Assembly: GCA_946544685.1 (NCBI GenBank)
Contig: CAMNML010000004.1
Span: 12,339-76,338, forward strand
Direction: 5' to 3'
Length of the DNA stretch: 64,000 nt
Source: an uncultured Caryophanales bacterium
GTDB lineage: Bacteria > Bacillota_I > Bacilli_A > RF39 > UBA660
Shown: one piece after another, positions 10,665 through 18,442 of the stretch
Numbering within the stretch: position 1 is the stretch's first letter
How the letters are laid out: each line of letters begins with the position of its first letter
Notes under the pieces: generated by a model
What the model saw: only the letters and a program-made list of their open reading frames with translations
What the model was told of the DNA's origin: nothing
Database searches by the model: none
Translations under genes and position numbers: made by a program

Positions 10665-11453
10665 TTATTCTTTTACTATTTTAATTACTGTTCTTTTTTC
10701 TAATTCTTTAATTGCATTTACTGATAATCTTTCTCTTACTATTTTAATTTTATTTTGTTTTATTAGTTCATTTATTCTATAACTAAAAATTATTTCTCCA
10801 TTTATTCCGCCTAAGTCATGTTTTTCTCTTTCTCTTATCATTAAATCAACAATAAGTCTTATTTCATCAACTTCTTCATATTTAGATAATTCTTCTAGTA
10901 TTGTTTTGTCTAGAAATTCATAGTTCACTGATTTTAATTTTTTATTATCTATTATTCTTAAGTCTGAATTTTCACTTTCTAATTTCAGCCATTCTTTTGA
11001 TAAAATTTGTATTTCTTCATGCGTCAATGTTCTTTCAAATTGTAAAAGTTCTTTTATTTCATTAGGAGAAAAGCATCCAAGGCTCCAATATGGGCCATAT
11101 TTTAATTTGTCATTCTTAGGTATTGTTCCAACATTTATTATGTTTATTTTTACTTCTTTATTTATCTCATTTATTAAATATATTGTAAAAAGAAAGAAAC
11201 TATAATCTTCGCTATCAAGTGATGAAAACCATATTCTTACAGTATTATTGCATTTCAATTTATCTTTTAAGATTTCTATTTTTTCTTTTACATCTATCAA
11301 TGCATCACAAGTTTTCTTAATTTCCGTGTTTTCTAAGTCTTTAATTGAGCCAACATTTAAAAGAAGTGCCATCTCAATTATATTTTCTTCCTTAAAAAGT
11401 TTGGACCTTTTTAAAACTCCATATTCACTCATTCCATTTACTATTTCTAACAT
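10665..11453 (-). CDS. DUF1835/DUF3658-like protein
   Basis: Unknown function, 262 aa. The N-terminus MLEIVNG and the pattern of a short Rossmann-like part (residues 1-130, with RIWFSSLDSEDYSFFLFTIYLI) followed by a C-terminal winged-helix-like part (GGINGEIIFSYRINELIKQNKI) match proteins annotated with DUF1835 plus DUF3658, common as single genes in Firmicutes. No signal peptide or membrane span. GGTGAG lies before the ATG. Its neighbours give no hint of a role. Confidence 0.6.
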   Translation of the reverse strand: MLEIVNGMSEYGVLKRSKLFKEENIIEMALLLNVGSIKDLENTEIKKTCDALIDVKEKIEILKDKLKCNNTVRIWFSSLDSEDYSFFLFTIYLINEINKEVKINIINVGTIPKNDKLKYGPYWSLGCFSPNEIKELLQFERTLTHEEIQILSKEWLKLESENSDLRIIDNKKLKSVNYEFLDKTILEELSKYEEVDEIRLIVDLMIREREKHDLGGINGEIIFSYRINELIKQNKIKIVRERLSVNAIKELEKRTVIKIVKE

Positions 11454-11530
11454 AGGCTCACCTTTTTTGATTATATGATATAAATATATTTTTTATATTG
11501 TAAAGTATTTACCAGTTCACTTATATTTTA

Positions 11531-11995
11531 TTATCTATTTTTATCGTATATTTTTTTATATATTATATTAATTGTTGGATAGTATATTATCACAAAGACA
11601 ATTACTGTTATATATCCTATTATGGAAGCTTTATTAAAAATCCTACTTATTATTAAGAAAATTAATAATACAAATGTCGGAATGCATAAACCACCAAATT
11701 CAAATGTCGCTTTTCTTATACTGTTTCCAAGTACGTTTTTTCTTATTGATTTTATATTTGTTATAAAACATATTAATGATGTAAAAAACACTAGTGAATT
11801 AGCATAAAGTAGCATTTGAATATCTTTTGCTATAAAGCTTGATAACAACCAAAATATTTGTATTATTATACATACTTTCGCTAATGCATCTGAATATATT
11901 TCATTATTAATTTGTTGTTCTCTTTCATCTTTTTGATTATTGTTAAATATTTCATTGTTGTTAAATATTCCATCTAATTTATTAATTCTTTTCAT
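11531..11995 (-). CDS. DUF6773-like integral membrane protein
   Basis: Membrane protein of about 154 aa with four hydrophobic segments (about residues 45-65, 66-88, 105-125 and 127-147) and an N-terminal acidic DEREQQINNEIYSDA stretch, a pattern often seen beside small HTH regulators. The ATG at 11995 is preferred: GGGAGG (12002-12007) is 6 bases upstream. It overlaps the end of the HTH gene by 14 bases, so the two are coupled. Regulator plus membrane partner resembles pairs that control their own operon; function unknown. Confidence 0.55.
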   Translation of the reverse strand: MKRINKLDGIFNNNEIFNNNQKDEREQQINNEIYSDALAKVCIIIQIFWLLSSFIAKDIQMLLYANSLVFFTSLICFITNIKSIRKNVLGNSIRKATFEFGGLCIPTFVLLIFLIISRIFNKASIIGYITVIVFVIIYYPTINIIYKKIYDKNR

Positions 11996-12191
11996 TTTCA
12001 TCCTCCCAAAATAAATCATCTAGTTTTTTATCTAATATCTTACAAATCTTAATACAAAGATTTATAGTTGGATTATAATCTCCTTTTTCTATCGCTATTA
12101 TAGTTTGCCTAGATACCCCTACTTTTTCTGCAAGATCTTCTTGTGATAAGTCTTTTAAGACTCTCGCACTTTTTAACTTAACATTTTTCAT
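11982..12191 (-). CDS. small XRE-family HTH regulator
   Basis: A 69-aa one-domain repressor-type protein. The helix-turn-helix is clear: LSQEDLAEKVGVSRQTIIAIEKGDYNPT (about residues 14-41). It ends KLDDLFWED, typical of the YozG/Xre-like group that pairs with membrane proteins. It lies directly upstream of, and overlaps, the membrane protein gene. Autoregulation is likely but inferred. Confidence 0.85.
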   Translation of the reverse strand: MKNVKLKSARVLKDLSQEDLAEKVGVSRQTIIAIEKGDYNPTINLCIKICKILDKKLDDLFWEDENEKN

Positions 12192-12192
12192 T

Positions 12193-12239
12193 TTGCCTCC
12201 TTACGGCAATAATATATCATTAACTTTACATATTGTCAA
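12193..12239 (-). promoter_or_regulatory. promoter and ribosome-site hairpin of the HTH/membrane operon
   Basis: Minus-strand TTGACA (12234-12239), 17 bases, TATATT (12211-12216). In the transcript TTGCC (plus 12205-12209) and GGCAA (12193-12197) flank the AAGGAGG ribosome site, so a 5-bp stem could mask it. Confidence 0.6.
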
Positions 12240-12266
12240 GTATATTTTACATTTTTTATAAAAAAA

Positions 12267-12297
12267 GAAATTAAACTTTCTTATTTAGTTTAATTTC
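12267..12297 (-). terminator. intrinsic terminator of the division cluster
   Basis: Eleven-base stem (GAAATTAAACT with AGTTTAATTTC) followed on the minus strand by TTTTTTTA, at the 3' end of the PBP2B gene. Confidence 0.8.
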
Positions 12298-14400
12298 TAA
12301 TTCTAATTCATTTGTTATTACAGTTCCTTCTGGGATATTTTGTTCTGTTACATATCCTTCACCACTTAGTTTATATTTTATTTTTAGATAGTCTAACAAA
12401 TATTTTGTCTCTCTTTTTGACCAATCTATCATATTTGGTAGTTTAAATTCATTTCCATTTGTTATTAATATTATTCTATCGTTTGTTGTTATTTTTTGTT
12501 TTGGATAATAGTCTACAATTGTATCACCATTACCTATTGTTATGATATTTAAGCCTTTTTGTTGTAATTGGTGTCTTGATTGTTCTATATCTTTATTAAT
12601 ATAGTTTTCTAAATCATAACTTTCTATATTTGTTTTTTCTCTTTGTTTAGTATTTATATTTTTATATTTAGCTATATTTTTAATTAAACTTACTACTGAT
12701 TCTGATAAAGCAACAGTATTTCCATAATTTGGTTTTTTGATTGCTGCATAAATAATTATTTCAGGATTGTCTTTAGGGAATATTCCAGAAAATGAATAAA
12801 TATAGTCCCTTTCTCCAGTTAGGTATCCTCCATTTTTATCGTCATAAATTTGTGCGGTACCTGTTTTTCCTATTATGTCTAATCCATCTATTTTATATTT
12901 TTTTCCTGTTGTTCCTTCATTATTTGCATTTACTACGTTATACATTAGTTGTTTCATATAGTCTACTGTTTCTTGTGACACAAGTCTTTCAGTTTCTTCT
13001 TTTGTTCTTGTATATATTGTTTTTTCTGTATTTGAGTCTACTATTTTTTCTACTATATGTGGTTTTAGCATTTTACCATTGTTTGTTATTAGTGTAAGTG
13101 CTTGAAGGTGTTGTATAGGAGTTGTTAGTATACCTTGACCAAATCCTGCGTTTGCAACTTCTATTGGATATCTAAATGTTAAATCTCTAGATAGTTCTCT
13201 TCCGAGTTCTATTCCTGTTATGTCTCCAAAACCATATTTTTCATAGCAGTCTTTTAATTGTTCTTTTGTAAGTATTGTATTTACAAGATTTGCAATTGCG
13301 ACATTACTTGAATATTCAAATCCTAAATCATATGAAATGTTTCCCCATCCATATCCTTGGTTCCAGTCTTTTACTGTATCATCACCTATTTTGTATTTTC
13401 CCGATGTATAGGTTTTACTACCATCATACTTTCCGGTTTCCATCGCACACATATATGTATATATTTTCATTGTTGATCCTGGTTCAAATAAGTATGACGC
13501 AAGTGGATTTTCATAGTTTGTTATATTTTTTATATTTGGATCAAATGATGGTGTTGATGAACTTCCAAGGATATCACCTGTTTTTGCGTCCATTACTGCC
13601 ATTACCATCCATTCTGGTTGATATCTTTCGCTATTTTCTTTTACTGCTGTTTCTAAAAATCTTTGTATATTTGAATCTATGGTTAAATATATATCATTTC
13701 CATTTGTTGGATTTGTTCTTATTTCAGGAGTATCAGGTATTTTATATCCATTTAAATCTTGCTGATATTCCTCATGCCCATCTGTACCTTTTAAACTGTC
13801 ATCGTATTTTGATTCTATTCCCATTTCTCCAATAATACTTCCATCTTCATTTTTTTTTGCATATCCTATTATATATGAAGCAAAGTCACCATTTGGATAG
13901 TATCTTTTTTGATCTTCTATAAAATCAATTCCTGGTAGTTGTAATGATTCTATTTCTTGTTTTTTTAGTTCTGTTATTCCTCTTCCACCTGGTCCTAGTT
14001 CTACTTGATACGCATTTTGACTCATTAGGCTTGTTAGTTTTTCTACTGACATATCTAGTATAGGAGATAGTTTGTATGCTGTATATTCAGGATCTTGCAC
14101 ATGTTTAATTGTACTTGATGAACCTGTTCTTTTTGGTGATAAGTACGCTATTACTGTATATGATGTTACATTTATTGCAAGTGAATTTCCATCTCTATCA
14201 AATATACTTCCTCTTTTTGCGTATATTGTATTCGAAGTTGTATTTCTATTTAAGGAGAACTCTTTCATATTTATTCCATATACATTTTTAAATAGTGATA
14301 AATGGGCCATTTGTATAAATAAGGCAAAAATAAAAACAAGAAAAAAGGCATATATTTTCTTGGGCATCTTCCAATTTTGTTTCCTATTTCTTGTTTTCAT
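12271..14400 (-). CDS. class B penicillin-binding protein 2B/FtsI with PASTA domains
   Basis: Transpeptidase for septal peptidoglycan, about 709 aa. One N-terminal membrane span (about residues 15-35), the dimerisation domain (RGSIFDRDGNSLAINV), then the transpeptidase domain with all active-site motifs: STMK (catalytic Ser), SSN and KTGTAQ. Two C-terminal PASTA-like repeats (from about residue 595 and about 650), as in PBP2B and SpoVD; either name could apply. The ATG at 14400 has GAAGGTG 6-8 bases upstream. Last gene of the mraZ cluster. Confidence 0.9.
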   Translation of the reverse strand: MKTRNRKQNWKMPKKIYAFFLVFIFALFIQMAHLSLFKNVYGINMKEFSLNRNTTSNTIYAKRGSIFDRDGNSLAINVTSYTVIAYLSPKRTGSSSTIKHVQDPEYTAYKLSPILDMSVEKLTSLMSQNAYQVELGPGGRGITELKKQEIESLQLPGIDFIEDQKRYYPNGDFASYIIGYAKKNEDGSIIGEMGIESKYDDSLKGTDGHEEYQQDLNGYKIPDTPEIRTNPTNGNDIYLTIDSNIQRFLETAVKENSERYQPEWMVMAVMDAKTGDILGSSSTPSFDPNIKNITNYENPLASYLFEPGSTMKIYTYMCAMETGKYDGSKTYTSGKYKIGDDTVKDWNQGYGWGNISYDLGFEYSSNVAIANLVNTILTKEQLKDCYEKYGFGDITGIELGRELSRDLTFRYPIEVANAGFGQGILTTPIQHLQALTLITNNGKMLKPHIVEKIVDSNTEKTIYTRTKEETERLVSQETVDYMKQLMYNVVNANNEGTTGKKYKIDGLDIIGKTGTAQIYDDKNGGYLTGERDYIYSFSGIFPKDNPEIIIYAAIKKPNYGNTVALSESVVSLIKNIAKYKNINTKQREKTNIESYDLENYINKDIEQSRHQLQQKGLNIITIGNGDTIVDYYPKQKITTNDRIILITNGNEFKLPNMIDWSKRETKYLLDYLKIKYKLSGEGYVTEQNIPEGTVITNELELEIKLNKKV

Positions 14401-14412
14401 TTTAAGCACCTT

Positions 14413-14706
14413 CTACTCGTTAATTATTATAATGTTTTCATTATTATAAGCCAATCCCATATTTTTCACAATATTATTAACATAGTCAAAAGATGTTAGT
14501 TCATTAACTTGCATTGTTAATGATTCGTTTTTCTTTGATTGTGTTGAAACGTCTGATTTTAGTTTTTCAACCATTATGTTTAAATTTCCTATACTAGCAC
14601 TACAAAAAATTTTTACAAGGAAAGTTGAGCAAAGTGCTAGTACTGCGCATGCATATAACAGTTTTTCACCTTTAGATATTTTTAATTTCCTTTTCTTTTT
14701 GCTCAT
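14413..14706 (-). CDS. ftsL: cell-division protein FtsL-like
   Basis: A 97-aa bitopic protein in the ftsL position between rsmH and the PBP2B gene. Basic cytoplasmic start (MSKKKRKLKISKGEK), one membrane helix (LLYACAVLALCSTFLVKIF), then a heptad-like extracellular coiled coil (LNIMVEKLKSDVSTQSKKNE). FtsL sequences diverge greatly, so the call rests on topology and gene order. Confidence 0.8.
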   Translation of the reverse strand: MSKKKRKLKISKGEKLLYACAVLALCSTFLVKIFCSASIGNLNIMVEKLKSDVSTQSKKNESLTMQVNELTSFDYVNNIVKNMGLAYNNENIIIINE

Positions 14707-14707
14707 A

Positions 14708-15625
14708 CTATCTTACCCTTTCTATTACTCTTAATTTTGCGCTTCTAGCTCTTGGATTTTCTTCTAGTTCTTCTTTTGATGGTTTTATATTTGCGATTAT
14801 CTTATATTTTGGTAAATATTCTTCTGGTATTATTGGAAGATTTTTCATATTTTTATCTATATCTGATACACTTTTAAATATATCTTTACATATTTTATCT
14901 TCTAATGAATGGAATGTTATTACACATATTCTTCCATTTATATCTAACAGTTCTAAAGCGTCTTTTAAGCTTTGTTCGAATACTTCTAATTCTTTATTTA
15001 CTTCAATTCTTATTGCTTGAAATACTTTTCTTGCTGGATGTTTTTCTCTTTTATATTTTTCTGGGACTGAATTTTTTATTATTTCAACTAGTTCTAGTGT
15101 TGTTTCTATAGGTTTTTCATTTCTATTTTTTATTATATTTTTCGCAATTGATGTTGCGTATTTTTCTTCACCATAATTTATGAATATTCTAACTAAATCT
15201 TTATATTCATAGTTATTTATTAATTCATATGCACTAAAGTCTTGTGTTTGATCCATACGCATATCAAGACGTGCATCTTTGTGAAACGAGAAACCTCTAT
15301 AGTCTTCGTCTAGTTGTGGGCTTGATACTCCAATATCATAAAGTATTCCATTTACCGATTTAATATTTCTTTTTTCTAATTCTTTTTTTATGTTTTTAAA
15401 ATTTGATTTTATTATTTCATAGTTATCGGATATTTCATCTAGACGTTTTGTGCTTGATTTTATTGCTTCATCGTCTTGATCAAAGGCGAAAAGAAAACCC
15501 CTTTTTATTTTCTTTAGTATATTGCTACTATGCCCGCCATATCCTAGTGTGCAATCTACAATCACACTATCATTTGTTAGATTCAAATATTCTAGGCATT
15601 CATTTAGTAAAACACTTTTATGCAT
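14708..15625 (-). CDS. rsmH: 16S rRNA (cytosine1402-N4)-methyltransferase
   Basis: RsmH/MraW, 305 aa, methylates C1402 in the ribosomal P site. SAM motif DCTLGYGGHS near residue 24, then GILYDIGVSSPQLDE, RGFSFHKDARLDMRMD and the C-terminal RICVITFHSLEDKI. Ends RARSAKLRVIERV as the family does. AGGAGG lies before the ATG. Second gene of the cluster, one short gap after mraZ. Confidence 0.97.
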   Translation of the reverse strand: MHKSVLLNECLEYLNLTNDSVIVDCTLGYGGHSSNILKKIKRGFLFAFDQDDEAIKSSTKRLDEISDNYEIIKSNFKNIKKELEKRNIKSVNGILYDIGVSSPQLDEDYRGFSFHKDARLDMRMDQTQDFSAYELINNYEYKDLVRIFINYGEEKYATSIAKNIIKNRNEKPIETTLELVEIIKNSVPEKYKREKHPARKVFQAIRIEVNKELEVFEQSLKDALELLDINGRICVITFHSLEDKICKDIFKSVSDIDKNMKNLPIIPEEYLPKYKIIANIKPSKEELEENPRARSAKLRVIERVR

Positions 15626-15633
15626 AAATCCTC

Positions 15634-16062
15634 CTATATATTTGTTCCAAATAGGTTATCAGCAATATCTGACAAGTCATCAAGTTTTTCATTCATAAAT
15701 GTATCCCATAGATTTTTGTCCCATACTTCTAAGTGATCATTTACTCCTATTATCACACAGTCTTTTTCTAAGTTAGCATATTCAATTAGTGGTGTACTTA
15801 CCTTTACTCTTCCTTGCTTGTCAAATTCGCACATACTAGCACCGGATAAAAAGAATCTCATGAAGTTTCTTGCGTCTTTGGTGTTAGGTAATTCTCTATA
15901 CTTGCTAATGATATTATTCCATTCATCTTGTGGATATATGAATAGACATTTGTCTAATCCTCTTGTAATTATACAAGATTCTTTTAATTCAATCCTTAGT
16001 TTTGATGGTATTGTTAATCTTCCTTTATCATCAATACTATAATGATATTCTCCCATTAGCAT
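15634..16062 (-). CDS. mraZ: MraZ transcriptional regulator
   Basis: MraZ (142 aa) is a double-SpoVT/AbrB-fold DNA-binding protein that controls its own division cluster. Start MLMGEYHYSIDDKGRLTIPSKLR is typical; the second half repeats the fold with GASMCEFDKQGRVKVS. The ribosome site GGGTGA is part of the nearest MraZ box (CCACT at 16073-16077 on plus), so bound MraZ or its box overlaps the translation signal. Head of mraZ-rsmH-ftsL-PBP2B. Confidence 0.97.
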   Translation of the reverse strand: MLMGEYHYSIDDKGRLTIPSKLRIELKESCIITRGLDKCLFIYPQDEWNNIISKYRELPNTKDARNFMRFFLSGASMCEFDKQGRVKVSTPLIEYANLEKDCVIIGVNDHLEVWDKNLWDTFMNEKLDDLSDIADNLFGTNI

Positions 16063-16072
16063 GTAAAATCAC

Positions 16073-16107
16073 CCACTTTCCCCCACTTTTTACCACTGCT
16101 TACCACT
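16073..16107 (-). promoter_or_regulatory. MraZ box: four AGTGG repeats at 10-bp period
   Basis: On the minus strand AGTGG occurs four times at exact 10-bp spacing (plus CCACT at 16073, 16083, 16093, 16103). MraZ is known to bind tandem TGGG/GTGG-type repeats before mraZ. Here the first repeat touches the -10 and the last overlaps the ribosome site. Confidence 0.9.
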
Positions 16108-16136
16108 ATTATATATATTTTGTGGTAAAAAGTAAA
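16108..16136 (-). promoter_or_regulatory. mraZ promoter
   Basis: Minus-strand TTTACT (16131-16136), 17 bases, TATAAT (16108-16113). Transcription would start inside the MraZ boxes, which suits direct autorepression. Confidence 0.85.
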
Positions 16137-16211
16137 GTTTTTTTTTGATATTTTTTTGTATTTACATTTATTTACATACACCTAAAAAAGTGTGAGATAA
16201 TGCTCACACTT

Positions 16212-16328
16212 CTACCATGCTCTTGATCCTAATATAATCGCTAATAAAATATATAGTACTATAAGTATTATATATCCTGAGCTTCTATTTTGTCCGCATG
16301 ATTGATTACAGTTTTTTTCGCATGACAT
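16212..16328 (-). CDS. YjcZ-like small sporulation membrane peptide
   Basis: A 38-aa peptide with a Cys/Asn-rich start (MSCEKNCNQSCGQ) and one hydrophobic helix (YIILIVLYILLAIILGSRAW). The layout matches the YjcZ/YtzN-type small spore proteins of Bacillus (short polar head, then a Val/Leu/Ile helix with a Gly near the end). A GGAGG ribosome site lies just upstream (about 16337-16342). Directly follows a sister gene, probably one transcript. The function of this family is not established. Confidence 0.75.
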   Translation of the reverse strand: MSCEKNCNQSCGQNRSSGYIILIVLYILLAIILGSRAW

Positions 16329-16342
16329 ACTTTTTTACCTCC

Positions 16343-16429
16343 TTAAATGTAAGCTCCAAGTATAATTATTAAAAGAATAAATAAAACTAATACAATAGCT
16401 GCACCAGATACTCCTGTATTATTACACAT
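16343..16429 (-). CDS. YjcZ-like small sporulation membrane peptide
   Basis: A 28-aa peptide: MCNNTGVSG then a helix AAIVLVLFILLIIILGAYI. It closely resembles the YjcZ family core (G-x-F/A-x-LIVVLFILLIIVG). The start has GGAGGAAAG 7 bases upstream. The gap to the next copy (16328) holds only that gene's ribosome site. A mother-cell sigma-like promoter lies upstream. Confidence 0.8.
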   Translation of the reverse strand: MCNNTGVSGAAIVLVLFILLIIILGAYI

Positions 16430-16461
16430 AATATCTTTCCTCCTTTTTATCTTTTCAACTT

Positions 16462-16488
16462 ATTTTATGAAAAATTTGTGAATATGTG
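16462..16488 (-). promoter_or_regulatory. sigma E/K-like promoter of the YjcZ-type pair
   Basis: Minus-strand CACATATT (16481-16488), 11 bases, CATAAAAT (16462-16469). This matches sigma E/K rules (AC-N16-CATAnnnTA also fits). The same arrangement precedes the gene at 44695. Confidence 0.5.
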
Positions 16489-16507
16489 ATTAGTTATGTC
16501 TAAATTA

Positions 16508-16536
16508 TTGTTTTTTTATTTTTTTTTTGGTATTAT
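16508..16536 (+). promoter_or_regulatory. prsA promoter
   Basis: TTGTTT (16508-16513), 17 bases, TATTAT (16531-16536), followed by a small stem (GTATG/CATAC, 16543-16559) before the prsA ribosome site. Confidence 0.55.
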
Positions 16537-16573
16537 TGTTATGTATGAAAAAACATACTTGAAGGGAGATATC

Positions 16574-17548
16574 ATGAAAAAGAAGATTTTAGGTATTATG
16601 TGTGCAGTTGCACTTGTAACTGGTTGTAGCAAATCACCAAAAATGAGTAATGGTGAGGAGGTTGTAGCATCTATTAACGGAAAGGATTTCACTGCAAATG
16701 AACTTTATGATTCAATGAAAAATCAATATGGTACATCTATTTTAATTGATATGATAGATTCATATATCGCGGAGCAAGAAATAAGTGATAATGAAGCTGC
16801 TAATGTTTATGCAGATTCAATGATTTCACAATACAAATTACAATATGAACAATATGGTCAAGATTTCAACCAAGCTCTTGCAAGTTCAGGTTTTTCTAGT
16901 GAAGCAGATTTTAAAAAAGTTATAGTTGCTGATTATAATAAGAAGCAAGTTGCTAAAAACTATTTAAAATCTGAGGTTACTCAAAAAGAAATTGAAAAGT
17001 ATTATAAAGATGAAATTTCTGAACAATTAGATGTTAAACATATTTTAATAACTCCTGATGTAAAAGATGGTGCTACTGATGACGAAAAGAAAACAGCTGA
17101 GAATGATGCTTTAGAAAAAGCGAAATCATTAATCAACAAGTTAAACGATGGAGCTAATTTCGATGATTTAGCTAAAGAAAATTCTGATGATACTGCTACA
17201 GCAAGTAATGGTGGTGCTATTAATAATGTTACAAAGGATGGATATGTTGCAGAGTTTTACAATGCAGCTTATAATCTTCAAGAAGGAACATATACTTCTG
17301 AACCAGTTAAGTCTGAATATGGTTATCACATAATATATTTAGTAAAAAAAGGTGAAAAGGAACCTATTGATAATTTGAAAGATGTAATTATAGATTCTAT
17401 CGTTGATAAGAAATTAAGTTCTGATTCAAATATTGAGGTAATTACATGGGATAAAATTAGAAAAGATCATAACATGAATATTGTTGATACTAAAATCAAA
17501 GGTGTTTACGATTCATCAATTGCAGAGTCAAAAAAAGATAGTAACTAG
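16574..17548 (+). CDS. prsA: PrsA-like foldase lipoprotein (peptidyl-prolyl isomerase)
   Basis: Extracellular lipid-anchored foldase, 324 aa from the ATG at 16574 (GAAGGGAG upstream; the earlier in-frame ATGs lack a ribosome site). Lipoprotein signal MKKKILGIMCAVALVTGC with lipobox LVTGC, a SurA/trigger-like N-terminal chaperone part, then a parvulin domain starting LDVKHILITPDV and closing with SEYGYHIIYLV. It helps exported proteins fold and is often needed for PBP stability. Confidence 0.92.
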   Translation: MKKKILGIMCAVALVTGCSKSPKMSNGEEVVASINGKDFTANELYDSMKNQYGTSILIDMIDSYIAEQEISDNEAANVYADSMISQYKLQYEQYGQDFNQALASSGFSSEADFKKVIVADYNKKQVAKNYLKSEVTQKEIEKYYKDEISEQLDVKHILITPDVKDGATDDEKKTAENDALEKAKSLINKLNDGANFDDLAKENSDDTATASNGGAINNVTKDGYVAEFYNAAYNLQEGTYTSEPVKSEYGYHIIYLVKKGEKEPIDNLKDVIIDSIVDKKLSSDSNIEVITWDKIRKDHNMNIVDTKIKGVYDSSIAESKKDSN

Positions 17549-17564
17549 TTAAAGTTAACTATCT
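17536..17564. terminator. bidirectional terminator between prsA and recX
   Basis: AGATAGT (17536-17542) pairs with ACTATCT (17558-17564), with A runs on the left and T runs on the right, so it can end both convergent genes. Confidence 0.8.
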
Positions 17565-17566
17565 TT

Positions 17567-18328
17567 TTATTTTACTATTTCATTTATTTCTTCTATATTA
17601 AACCCCTTTTGATAGAGTTTTTGTTTAACTATGTACTTTAGTTTTTCTTCTTCATATTTTGATTTATATTTATTTATAAGCTTGTTATATTCTTTTTTTA
17701 TAATCTCATTGTTATTGTTTGTAGCTTTATCTAATATCTCATTTATATCTTCTTTCTTATATCCCAAATTTATAAAGTAGTTTGTAAGTTTTTGTTTCAT
17801 TATTTTATCTGAATATTTTGTGTTTGCTTTTACTTTTTTCATTATTAGTTTTTCTAACTTTTGTTTTTCTTGTTCTTTATCTATTTTTTCTAATTCATTT
17901 TCAATTATATTTTCATCTATTTCTTGTCTTAAAAGTTCTCCTTTAATCTTATTTATACCGTCATTACTGAAACTTATTTTATCATGTATAAATGCTTTTG
18001 CATATAATTCATCATTTATCAGATTTGATTTTTTTAATTCTTGTATTATCTTTTCTTGATTATTTATTTGCTTTTTATTCATGTATTCTTTTATTTCTTT
18101 TTTACTTCTTAATTTTTTATTTATAAGTTTTACTATTTCATTGTATGTTTCATAATATTTATTTTCTTTTTCTATTTCATTTTTTAGTTTTTCGTCTATT
18201 TCTTTTTTATATAGTATATTGTTTTTTATAATTACTTGATCATATGTTTCAAGTTCAACATTTCCTTCTAATTCGATTTTATATTTATTATTCTTCTTTT
18301 TAATTGTTATTATTTTCATATTAGTCAC
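17567..18328 (-). CDS. recX: RecX-like regulator of RecA
   Basis: A 253-aa Lys/Glu-rich all-helical protein with the RecX repeat pattern: short helices ending in KKQINNQEKIIQELKKSNLINDELYAKAFIHDKI, then DGINKIKGELLRQEIDENIIENEL, and NYFINLGYKKEDINEIL. RecX binds RecA filaments and limits or modulates recombination. Length fits the longer Firmicute form. recA is not in the window. Confidence 0.85.
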   Translation of the reverse strand: MTNMKIITIKKKNNKYKIELEGNVELETYDQVIIKNNILYKKEIDEKLKNEIEKENKYYETYNEIVKLINKKLRSKKEIKEYMNKKQINNQEKIIQELKKSNLINDELYAKAFIHDKISFSNDGINKIKGELLRQEIDENIIENELEKIDKEQEKQKLEKLIMKKVKANTKYSDKIMKQKLTNYFINLGYKKEDINEILDKATNNNNEIIKKEYNKLINKYKSKYEEEKLKYIVKQKLYQKGFNIEEINEIVK

Positions 18329-18442
18329 CCAATATTATTATACAATATTTTTCAATTAATACCTAAATAAAAATAATATTTTACTTTTATAATATTGTTT
18401 TTTGTGGTATTATAATAATATAGGTAAGATAGAGGTTGGAAT

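Noticed and set aside
12792..13835. Plus-strand Leu/Phe-rich frames over the PBP2B gene
   Set aside because: Antisense shadows of a gene with intact catalytic motifs; Leu/Phe-rich composition is the standard antisense artefact in AT-rich DNA.
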